Source: Faecalicatena sp. (GTDB lineage Bacteria > Bacillota > Clostridia > Lachnospirales > Lachnospiraceae). Taken from it: 5,508 bases of DNA. The notes beneath the pieces were generated by a model. It saw only the letters and a program-made list of their open reading frames with translations. It did not search any database and had not been told where the DNA came from. The stretch's first letter is position 1; every line of letters begins with the position of its first letter. The stretch is taken from assembly GCA_009774255.1 (NCBI GenBank), contig VSNK01000339.1:1-5508 (forward strand), in the 5' to 3' direction. Shown in pieces: positions 1 through 5,508 of this stretch. Both the position numbers and the translations under genes were made by a program.

Positions 1-1248
1 GTAGACTTCTATCTTACGAAACCAATTGATGAGGAGGAGCTTGAACAGGCCATACATACTGTCCGGAATCTGATTGAAGAAGAGCGAAAAGCTTCCCGTT
101 CTTATTCCCAGTACCGTGACAAAGCCAGGAATCATATTTTAAAGGAAATCCTCTTAAATACCTGCAATTACCATACCCTGGACTCCGGCGACCTGCATCT
201 TGACGCCCATATTTACCAGATCATTACTTATGGGAATTACAATCAGGATATCCTCCATCCGGCATGGGATTTTTCAGAACTTATGCGCATTACGAACCAG
301 GACAGCCAGACTTATGATATCCTTGAGATTGACCAGCGTAACGTCATCTTATTAAAAGGGGAGTTCGCCATCTCCCGGTTTCAGAATCTCCTGGAGCATT
401 ACCGCAGCAAGCCGCAGAAAGGCTCTCCCTTTGATTCTATATTCCTGACCTACGGACGTCAGGCTTTCCGTATCCAGGACATCCATCTTTCCTATGAGGA
501 CGTCTGCCGGTTAGAAGGCCGCCGGTTCTTTTGTTTTCGGGACCAACACGTCATTGGCTATGATGAGTTCCACATGCAGCAGGATATTACGCACCTGTTC
601 ACGCAGGAACTTGCCCCAAAGTACGCAGAATCCTTCTCGAATTACATACAGTCCCATAATCCAACGCTGATTGCGGGTACTTTAAATGATCTGTCAGATT
701 ACCTGACCAGATGCACGGCCGAGATTCCGGATATTAAACATTTTCTGATCGACGTTTATATTCTGGTAAAACAGAAGATTATGCAGATTTTTCCCCAGGC
801 TGACCTGCCGTTTCTGGCAAATGCCTCTGTAATGGTCTTGATTGAGGAAAAATATTACCTTTATGAAATCATCGAATTTCTAAAAGAACAGTTTGAAATG
901 TGGATGCATTCCGTTGGATATTCCTCCGGGGAAAATGTACTGGATGAAGTCCTGCATTATATCCGGCATAATTATCAGGAGAATCTGAAGCTTGAGACAC
1001 TGGCTCCGCTGTTTGGCTATAACAGCTCTTATCTGGGAAGGCTGTTTACCAAAAAGCTGAACGTAAATTTTAATTCGTACCTGGACCAGGTGCGTATCGC
1101 CAAAGCAAAAGAGCTGCTGGATGACGGAAACCTTAAGGTGTATGAAATTGCCGAGCGGGTGGGATACAGCAATGTAGACTATTTTCATCGAAAATTCAAA
1201 AAGTATGAAGGGACTTCTCCGGCAGAATACCGGAAAAAGCAGAACTGA
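1..1248 (+). CDS. Response regulator, YesN type (receiver domain end + AraC-family HTH), 5'-truncated by window edge
   Basis: The frame is open from base 1 to the TGA at 1246-1248, giving 415 codons without a start. The ATG at 283 is only the first in-window ATG and is not the real start. Residues 4-20 (FYLTKPIDEEELEQAI) are the end of a CheY-like receiver domain: Lys7-Pro8 is the conserved lysine-proline pair near the phosphorylation pocket, while the acceptor aspartate lies upstream. Residues about 21-45 are a charged helical linker, and 46-310 an unassigned middle region typical in length for YesN-like regulators. Residues about 313-413 form the AraC DNA-binding domain with two helix-turn-helix units, LETLAPLFGYNSSYLGRLF and KVYEIAERVGYSNVDYFHRK, ending in the familiar FKKYEGTSPAEYRK signature. 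Such proteins are cytoplasmic activators phosphorylated by YesM-type sensor kinases. By inference the kinase gene lies just upstream and the targets include the divergent promoters at 3091-3362. Family assignment is very secure; the signal and regulon are not known. Confidence 0.95.
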   Translation, partial: VDFYLTKPIDEEELEQAIHTVRNLIEEERKASRSYSQYRDKARNHILKEILLNTCNYHTLDSGDLHLDAHIYQIITYGNYNQDILHPAWDFSELMRITNQDSQTYDILEIDQRNVILLKGEFAISRFQNLLEHYRSKPQKGSPFDSIFLTYGRQAFRIQDIHLSYEDVCRLEGRRFFCFRDQHVIGYDEFHMQQDITHLFTQELAPKYAESFSNYIQSHNPTLIAGTLNDLSDYLTRCTAEIPDIKHFLIDVYILVKQKIMQIFPQADLPFLANASVMVLIEEKYYLYEIIEFLKEQFEMWMHSVGYSSGENVLDEVLHYIRHNYQENLKLETLAPLFGYNSSYLGRLFTKKLNVNFNSYLDQVRIAKAKELLDDGNLKVYEIAERVGYSNVDYFHRKFKKYEGTSPAEYRKKQN

Positions 1249-1256
1249 TAAACAGC

Positions 1257-1309
1257 AGGTCTGTACAGTGTATACCCCCGCTTCACTGGGGCATATACTG
1301 CACAGACCT
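1257..1309. terminator. Long imperfect inverted repeat between convergent genes, possible bidirectional transcription end
   Basis: The left arm 1257-1278 and right arm 1288-1309 are 22 nt each, match at 19 of 22 positions, and enclose a 9-nt loop (CGCTTCACT). It lies between two convergent stop codons (1248 and 1342), where a bidirectional terminator or 3'-end stabilising hairpin is expected. Two of the three differences become G:U wobbles in RNA read from the minus strand, leaving one mismatch. Read from the plus strand there is one wobble and two A:C mismatches. Neither side has a T-run immediately after the stem: the nearest T5 runs are about 20 nt away on each side (1333-1337 on plus; 1234-1238 read as T on minus). 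It is therefore not a textbook intrinsic terminator. It could also be a dispersed palindromic element. The structure is clear; its function is inferred. Confidence 0.5.
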
Positions 1310-1341
1310 ATTGTTAAACCAGAATACCTCTCTTTTTACTA

Positions 1342-3090
1342 TCAATTACGGTATTTCTCTGTGACAGCCTTCCTTGCTGCCGTCTGCTCCTTCGCATTCT
1401 CTAAATCCACCTGATATACATCCTCATACCCCAAACCATCCAACGTATTATCAAGCTCTTTTAAGAGTGCATCAAATTCGCTGTCCCGCGCAAATATCAT
1501 CTGCCATGAATAATCGATCACCCTTGCTTTGCACTGTTCTCTCACTGTGGTAATATTCGCTTCCTCAGCTGGTGTGGAATAATTGGCACCGGGAGCCACA
1601 AGGAGCATGCCGTTTTGTTTCAGATACTCCATCGATGTATCCGCCCCCATCTTTTCCTTCCAATCTTTGTCAAGCACGCTTTCATTGCCTTCCGTCGCAG
1701 AATCCCAGCACAGATAATCATAAGGAACACCTGTATTCGGATCTGTTTCTGACAGAAGAAATGGTTTGAAATTCAATGCAGATACACCGGCATGCCATTT
1801 CCCTCCGCCAAATTCTTCGGGAACTTCTACCGGATTATTCGGCAGCGCCCTCCGGCCAAAATCCGTCAACGAAGGCTTGCCGTCATCACCGATATCCCAG
1901 GTAAGCCCCTTCGGCCCGGCAGCGCCGTTTGCCTGCCCATTCAATTCAAAGCCTTCCGGAGAGTATAACCAGTCTATAAAATCCGCAAGCCTTTCGGGAT
2001 CCTCTGCCTGAGAACCGATTGCAATAATATTTTTTGAATCCCCTTCCGGCCAGCAGCCAAATGAAAAAATCTGCATATCCTGTACTGCCGCCATCTTGAA
2101 CCCCTTGCCCTCCGCTGTATTCTCAGCCGTATTGAAGGTACTCTGTCCTACCCACGGCCATGGGCTGTATAAAACTTTCCCATCCCGGTATTTCTGAATC
2201 CATGTATCATAATTCTGTGATCTGGAGTCCGGATCCACCAGCCCCAGCGCATTTGCTTTATGAAAGAAACGAAGCGCCCCGATATAGAGGGAATCCCCGT
2301 CAATGATATTCTGATAATCCAAACCGTCTGCCTTAGACAGCACAAACCCCTGCTCATCATATCCATACAGACAGACAAGCTGCTTCGCATTGTTCATCAT
2401 ATGATCATCCCAGTCCCTGAACAGGGAAATTGCGTAAATATCATCGGCCCCCTCTTCCTTTCTTGCCAAAGCCTGCATCTGCCCTAACACATCCAGGAAT
2501 TCATCCAAATCTTTTATCTGCGGATAGCCGGCTTTCTTATAATAATCCCATCGAATATAAGGTCCGAAAGTAGGTTCCTGACTCTCGGACGGCACAGTCG
2601 GCGGCTGTGAAGAAATAGAATTGGGGAATCCATAGATTCCATCCGATTCAACCAGTTGATTCGTCTTCTCTACTGCAGAACCGTAATTCTTCATGATCTC
2701 TTTGTCTTTCACCAGTTCTGTACAATCCATGACCAGGCCGCTTTTCACCAGTTCATCAAACTTTCCATTTGCCGTGTTGATCAAGACCAGATCGCCAAGA
2801 TTGCCTGTGGCGGCCCGTGTCTGATAGAGCGTATCTCCGCCCCCTGACACATTGGGCGCAATTATATTCAGTTCCATATTAAACCGGTCCCTGACCACTT
2901 TTGCAAACCAGCCGTTCTGTAACCCCTGGTAATTCGCATACTCGTCATAGACATCAACGGTAATGAATTTCTTATATTTATCTGCTCCAAAATCTTCCTG
3001 CCCTGATTTTCCATTTTTCATTTCACATCCTGCCGCCAATGATATCTGCAACACTGTACACAGCAAGATACCTATCCATTTCTTTCTCAT
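1342..3090 (-). CDS. Extracellular sugar-binding lipoprotein of an ABC importer (LplA/YesO-like)
   Basis: The 582-residue protein begins MRKKWIGILLCTVLQISLAAGC, a basic N-terminus, hydrophobic stretch and lipobox ending at Cys22, so it should be exported by Sec and anchored to the outer face of the membrane. After a short polar linker comes a family-1-like solute-binding fold rich in aromatics, including PYIRWDYYKKAGYP near residues 178-191 and YSPWPWVGQSTFN further on; such Trp/Tyr clusters usually stack on sugar rings. The length fits the large LplA/YesO/YtcQ group that works with YesMN regulators. The start ATG (3088-3090) has AAGGGG at 3098-3103 with a 7-nt spacer. The gene is transcribed away from the YesL gene and converges on the regulator. 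No permease gene is adjacent within the window, which is unusual because these proteins normally lead an operon with two permeases. Given the phosphorylase nearby, a beta-glucan disaccharide or oligosaccharide ligand is a guess. Confidence 0.92.
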   Translation of the reverse strand: MRKKWIGILLCTVLQISLAAGCEMKNGKSGQEDFGADKYKKFITVDVYDEYANYQGLQNGWFAKVVRDRFNMELNIIAPNVSGGGDTLYQTRAATGNLGDLVLINTANGKFDELVKSGLVMDCTELVKDKEIMKNYGSAVEKTNQLVESDGIYGFPNSISSQPPTVPSESQEPTFGPYIRWDYYKKAGYPQIKDLDEFLDVLGQMQALARKEEGADDIYAISLFRDWDDHMMNNAKQLVCLYGYDEQGFVLSKADGLDYQNIIDGDSLYIGALRFFHKANALGLVDPDSRSQNYDTWIQKYRDGKVLYSPWPWVGQSTFNTAENTAEGKGFKMAAVQDMQIFSFGCWPEGDSKNIIAIGSQAEDPERLADFIDWLYSPEGFELNGQANGAAGPKGLTWDIGDDGKPSLTDFGRRALPNNPVEVPEEFGGGKWHAGVSALNFKPFLLSETDPNTGVPYDYLCWDSATEGNESVLDKDWKEKMGADTSMEYLKQNGMLLVAPGANYSTPAEEANITTVREQCKARVIDYSWQMIFARDSEFDALLKELDNTLDGLGYEDVYQVDLENAKEQTAARKAVTEKYRN

Positions 3091-3097
3091 AAGCTTT

Positions 3098-3103
3098 CCC
3101 CTT
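3098..3103 (-). promoter_or_regulatory. Ribosome binding site of the solute-binding protein gene
   Basis: On the minus strand AAGGGG lies 7 nt before the ATG at 3090-3088. It supports the start that also gives a well-formed lipoprotein signal peptide. Confidence 0.75.
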
Positions 3104-3199
3104 ACTTATAACTCCTATCCATTCAGTACTTTCACAGGCACACCCATAATTTTATGAAAATACCTTATCACATATAATTGCTCTCTTGATTTTATGATT

Positions 3200-3229
3200 A
3201 GTATACACCCGATAAATGGGAAAGTTCAA
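3200..3229 (-). promoter_or_regulatory. Sigma-A-like promoter for the solute-binding protein gene
   Basis: Read on the minus strand, TTGAAC (3229-3224) and TATACT (3205-3200) are separated by 18 bp, each one or two bases from consensus. The start of transcription would fall near 3193, giving a leader of roughly 100 nt before the ATG at 3090. The -35 hexamer lies within a tandem repeat (see 3225-3236). The assignment rests on motif match alone. Confidence 0.55.
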
Positions 3230-3236
3230 TTTCAAT
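3225..3236. repeat. Tandem 6-bp repeat overlapping a -35 box, candidate regulator contact
   Basis: TTCAAT occurs twice in succession (3225-3230, 3231-3236). On the minus strand this reads ATTGAAATTGAA and runs into the -35 element of the solute-binding protein promoter. Direct repeats next to or overlapping a -35 box are where AraC-type activators commonly bind. It is short and AT-rich, so chance is a real possibility. Confidence 0.3.
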
Positions 3237-3328
3237 TTACCTTCCAATGGCTCACTTCTAAAAGATGTCTAATTTTGTATGTAGTTCTGTGCAATTTTTT
3301 TGCGTAGCGGTATACCCTATAAAACACT

Positions 3329-3334
3329 TATAAT
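3329..3334 (+). promoter_or_regulatory. Candidate -10 element for the YesL-family gene and downstream phosphorylase
   Basis: A perfect TATAAT lies 18 bp before the Shine-Dalgarno sequence at 3352. The positions 16-18 bp upstream (around 3305-3312, GCGGTA-like) hold no recognisable -35 box. If real, the promoter would probably depend on an activator, which would suit control by the AraC-type response regulator. A second weak -10-like string, TATAAA at 3318-3323, is also present. Confidence 0.4.
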
Positions 3335-3351
3335 AAAAACAAAAACAGAGC

Positions 3352-3356
3352 GGAGG
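3352..3356 (+). promoter_or_regulatory. Ribosome binding site that fixes the YesL-family start
   Basis: GGAGG sits 6 nt before the ATG at 3363. It decides the start against an in-frame TTG at 3300, which lacks a Shine-Dalgarno sequence, would lie upstream of the candidate -10 box, and would add a basic 21-residue extension foreign to the family. Confidence 0.85.
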
Positions 3357-3362
3357 TTTCGT

Positions 3363-4049
3363 ATGAGTAACAGCAAATTAAATCCTGTGGTTGACTTTAT
3401 TAACACATTATGTAATTTTTTTGTTCTGAACCTGATTTTCTTAATCACCTGTGTCCCGATCTTCACGATTGGCAGCGCGCTTGCATCTCTCTACTACATA
3501 ATGAGCAAGGAAACAAAGGGTGAATACGGCTATCTGGTACGTACCTATATCCGAGAATTCAAACGGAACTTTAAAGACGGAACTCTTGCCTTCCTTCCTC
3601 TTTTGGCGTCCGGAAGCATGATCTTATTCAACCTGCTCTTCTGGCCCTTGAGAGGAACCGCACTTTCATCCGGCATTACGGGTCTGCTGATTGCGCTTTC
3701 CGTCATATGGCTTGTCATATTCCATTACACATTTCCGCTGGTCGGCAGGTTTGTAAATACACCTGTCAATTCCATCAAAAATGCATGGGGTCTGGCTGTC
3801 AGAAATCTGAAATGGACGGTTGCCCTGCTTCTGATTGATGTGTGTACGGCATGTTTCTGCCTGTTTATCTCCCTGGATACGGTACTCATGATATTTCTGT
3901 CTCTGGGATTTGTATTGATTGTTTACGGTCAGTCTTTTATATTTAACAAGATTTTCTCTCCGTATGAGAAGAATGAGACGCGGACTCAAAAAAGACAAAG
4001 CATCCTAAGAGAACACGCAGATATTATGCAGGGTACTTCCCAGTTCTGA
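3363..4049 (+). CDS. yesL: YesL/DUF624-family integral membrane protein
   Basis: The 228-residue protein has about five hydrophobic segments, near residues 20-45, 75-95, 104-123, 151-170 and 173-195, separated by short basic loops. The family pattern is recognisable: an N-terminal first helix running into VPIFTIGSALASLYY, then the loop motif FKRNFKDG at about 66-73, and a C-terminal charged tail. Length matches Bacillus YesL (a little over 200 residues). The biochemical function of this family is not established; members repeatedly occur beside YesM/YesN two-component systems and Lpl-type sugar importers, so a role in signalling or transport is inferred from context only. Here it is divergent from the binding-protein gene, sharing a 272-bp control region, and is followed 99 bp later by the phosphorylase gene in the same direction with no clear terminator, so co-transcription is likely. 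Family call is firm; the function is open. Confidence 0.88.
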   Translation: MSNSKLNPVVDFINTLCNFFVLNLIFLITCVPIFTIGSALASLYYIMSKETKGEYGYLVRTYIREFKRNFKDGTLAFLPLLASGSMILFNLLFWPLRGTALSSGITGLLIALSVIWLVIFHYTFPLVGRFVNTPVNSIKNAWGLAVRNLKWTVALLLIDVCTACFCLFISLDTVLMIFLSLGFVLIVYGQSFIFNKIFSPYEKNETRTQKRQSILREHADIMQGTSQF

Positions 4050-4132
4050 TACAAGATTCATGCAATAATGTATTAGAACCCGCTTATTATCTAACGCAAT
4101 ACATGGTCACATGCCAATATAAAACATAAAAG

Positions 4133-4138
4133 AAAGGA
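4133..4138 (+). promoter_or_regulatory. Ribosome binding site of the phosphorylase gene
   Basis: AAAGGA precedes the ATG at 4149 by 10 nt. The predicted protein then begins MKFGYFDD, as expected for the N-terminus of cellobiose phosphorylases, so the start is well supported although the site is modest. Confidence 0.65.
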
Positions 4139-4148
4139 TAAAAACAAC

Positions 4149-5508
4149 ATGAAATTTGGATATTTTGATGACGAAAAGAAAGAATATGTCATCACAACAC
4201 CGGCAACGCCGCTTCCCTGGATCAATTATCTGGGAAACGAATCTTTTTTCTCCCTGATCTCCAACACCTGCGGCGGCTACAGCTTCTATAAAGATGCGAA
4301 ACTTCTCCGGCTGACACGCTACCGTTATAACAACGTCCCCGCTGATACGAACGGAAGGTATTACTTTATCAATCATAACGGAACCATCTGGGCTCCCGGA
4401 TGGCAGCCGGTGAAGACAATGCTCGACACATACGAATGTCATCACGGGCTTGGATACAGCAGATTTCTTTCCTCCAAAAACGGAATCCATGCCGAACTGA
4501 CAACCTTCGTTCCTCTGGGCGAGACCTGCGAAGTCAATCATCTGCTTCTTCGCAATGACACGGAGGAGACACAGGACTTATCTCTAAGCTCTTATGTGGA
4601 ATTCTGTTTCTGGAATGCGGTAGACGATTCTACAAACTTCCAGCGTAATTTAAGCCTCGGCGAAGTGGAAGTAATCGGTTCCACTATTTACCACAAAACC
4701 GAATACAGGGAGCGCCGGAACCACTATGCATACTATACGGTGAATGCCGACATCGATGGTTTTGATACGGACAGGGACGCATTTCTCGGTGATTACGGCA
4801 GCATTGAAAACCCAAAGGCAGTAAGAGAAGGCATTTCCTGTCAGTCCATCGCCAGCGGCGGAGCCGTTATCGGCTCTCACCACTTAAAACTCACACTTGC
4901 CCCAGGTGAGACAAAGAGTCTCATTTTCCTGTTAGGCTACGCCGAGAATCCGGCAGACGAAAAATGGGAAGCGCCGGACATTATCAACAAAACACCTGCT
5001 TTAGATACGATTTCCCGGCTCAATACTGATGAAAAAATTGCAGACGCATTAACAGCCCTCTCTGACTACTGGAATTCACTGCTATCCAGATTCACTCTGG
5101 AATGTGCAGATGACAAGCTGAACAGAATGGTAAATATCTGGAATCAGTATCAGTGCATGGTCACCTTCAATATGTCCCGCTCCGCTTCATATTTCGAGTC
5201 TGGAACCGGACGAGGCATGGGATTCCGTGATTCCTGCCAGGATCTCTTAGGCTTCGTCCATCTGATCCCTGACCGGGCAAGGCAGAGGATACTGGATATC
5301 GCCGCAACGCAGTTTGAAGACGGCAGCGCTTACCACCAATACCAGCCGCTGACCAAAAAGGGCAACGCGGATATCGGCAGCGGCTTCAATGACGATCCAT
5401 TGTGGCTGATTGCAGGGACTGCCGCTTATATCAAAGAGACCGGGGATATGACAATCTTAGATGAACAGGTGGATTTTAACAATGATCACACAAAAGCCAG
5501 GCCTCTTT
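4149..5508 (+). CDS. Cellobiose phosphorylase-type GH94 enzyme, 3'-truncated by window edge
   Basis: The open frame runs 453 codons plus one base to the right edge; family members are about 800 residues, so a little over half is seen. Cellobiose phosphorylase (EC 2.4.1.20) converts cellobiose and phosphate to glucose 1-phosphate and glucose in the cytoplasm. Residues 1 to about 270 are the N-terminal beta-sandwich, with hallmark strings TPLPWINYLG, RLTRYRYNN, WAPGWQPVK and YHKTEYRERRNHYAYY. The (alpha/alpha)6 catalytic domain follows, with MVNIWNQYQCMVTFNMSRSA, GRGMGFRDSCQDLLGF (residues 354-369; Arg360 and Asp365 correspond to sugar-binding positions) and AYHQYQPLTKKGNADIGSGF (394-413). The catalytic acid, in the downstream DWND-type motif, is beyond the window. 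As recalled, the sequence follows the clostridial enzyme closely along its length. Related GH94 specificities, such as laminaribiose phosphorylase, cannot be excluded. No signal peptide is present. It is probably the second gene of the YesL transcript, and links uptake to energy-saving phosphorolysis. Confidence 0.93.
   Translation, partial: MKFGYFDDEKKEYVITTPATPLPWINYLGNESFFSLISNTCGGYSFYKDAKLLRLTRYRYNNVPADTNGRYYFINHNGTIWAPGWQPVKTMLDTYECHHGLGYSRFLSSKNGIHAELTTFVPLGETCEVNHLLLRNDTEETQDLSLSSYVEFCFWNAVDDSTNFQRNLSLGEVEVIGSTIYHKTEYRERRNHYAYYTVNADIDGFDTDRDAFLGDYGSIENPKAVREGISCQSIASGGAVIGSHHLKLTLAPGETKSLIFLLGYAENPADEKWEAPDIINKTPALDTISRLNTDEKIADALTALSDYWNSLLSRFTLECADDKLNRMVNIWNQYQCMVTFNMSRSASYFESGTGRGMGFRDSCQDLLGFVHLIPDRARQRILDIAATQFEDGSAYHQYQPLTKKGNADIGSGFNDDPLWLIAGTAAYIKETGDMTILDEQVDFNNDHTKARPL

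Noticed and set aside
283..1248. A separate 321-residue AraC protein starting at ATG 283
   Set aside because: The same frame is open to base 1 and encodes a receiver-domain end (LTKP motif), so this ATG is internal to a longer response regulator.
3149..3197. ATTTTATGA direct repeat (3149-3157 and 3189-3197) in the control region
   Set aside because: Two 9-bp AT-rich copies 40 bp apart, mostly downstream of the predicted start of transcription, are within what base composition would produce.
3300..3362. N-terminal extension of the YesL-family gene from an in-frame TTG at 3300
   Set aside because: No Shine-Dalgarno site precedes it, the candidate -10 box would lie inside the coding region, and the ATG at 3363 has a good GGAGG and gives the expected family N-terminus.
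4074..4089. Catabolite-control (cre-like) site before the phosphorylase gene
   Set aside because: The sequence around the central CG (GAACCCGCTTAT) matches only part of the cre consensus and lacks the outer TG...CA bases.
4068..4104. Possible terminator between the YesL-family gene and the phosphorylase gene
   Set aside because: ATGTATTAGA at 4068-4077 can pair with TCTAA and TACAT downstream only with a 5-nt bulge, the stem is AT-rich, and no T-run follows. It is too weak to split the transcript.
4118..4123. Separate promoter for the phosphorylase gene (TATAAA)
   Set aside because: No acceptable -35 box lies 16-18 bp upstream (CGCAAT at 4095-4100), and AT-rich spacers give such strings by chance.
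4107..4883. Minus-strand open frames opposite the phosphorylase gene
   Set aside because: They lie fully antisense to a strongly conserved GH94 coding sequence, have no family features, and are explained as shadows.

Overview
The window looks like a carbohydrate-utilisation locus from a Gram-positive Firmicute, most likely a gut or anaerobic Clostridia member (Lachnospiraceae-like). Grounds: purine-rich Shine-Dalgarno sites (GGAGG, AAGGGG, AAAGGA) before the starts, a lipobox-bearing solute-binding lipoprotein, a YesN-type response regulator, a YesL-family membrane protein, and a GH94 enzyme that reads very much like clostridial cellobiose phosphorylase. The taxon is inferred from family resemblance; no rRNA or other marker gene is present.

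Layout: (1) 1-1248, plus strand, the 3' part of a response regulator with the end of a receiver domain and a C-terminal AraC-type helix-turn-helix; its start lies off the left edge. (2) 1249-1341, a short convergent gap filled by a 53-bp near-perfect inverted repeat. (3) 1342-3090, minus strand, a 582-residue lipoprotein solute-binding protein of the LplA/YesO type. (4) 3091-3362, a 272-bp divergent control region with a good sigma-A-like promoter for the binding protein and a weaker one for the rightward genes. (5) 3363-4049, plus strand, a 228-residue YesL/DUF624 membrane protein. (6) 4050-4148, a short AT-rich spacer with no convincing terminator. (7) 4149-5508, plus strand, the N-terminal 453 residues of a cellobiose phosphorylase-type GH94 enzyme, cut by the right edge.

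Working model (inference): a membrane histidine kinase, probably encoded left of the window, and the AraC-type response regulator sense an extracellular sugar and switch on the divergent promoters. The lipoprotein captures a disaccharide or oligosaccharide for an ABC importer whose permeases are not in this window, and the GH94 phosphorylase splits the imported beta-glucoside with phosphate, saving ATP. The role of the YesL protein is unknown, but its family commonly sits beside such YesMN/LplABC modules. All recognisable genes are known families. I found no convincing new system; the points most worth checking are the hairpin at 1257-1309, the divergent control region, the binding protein without adjacent permeases, and one unusual residue in the GH94 active-site segment.
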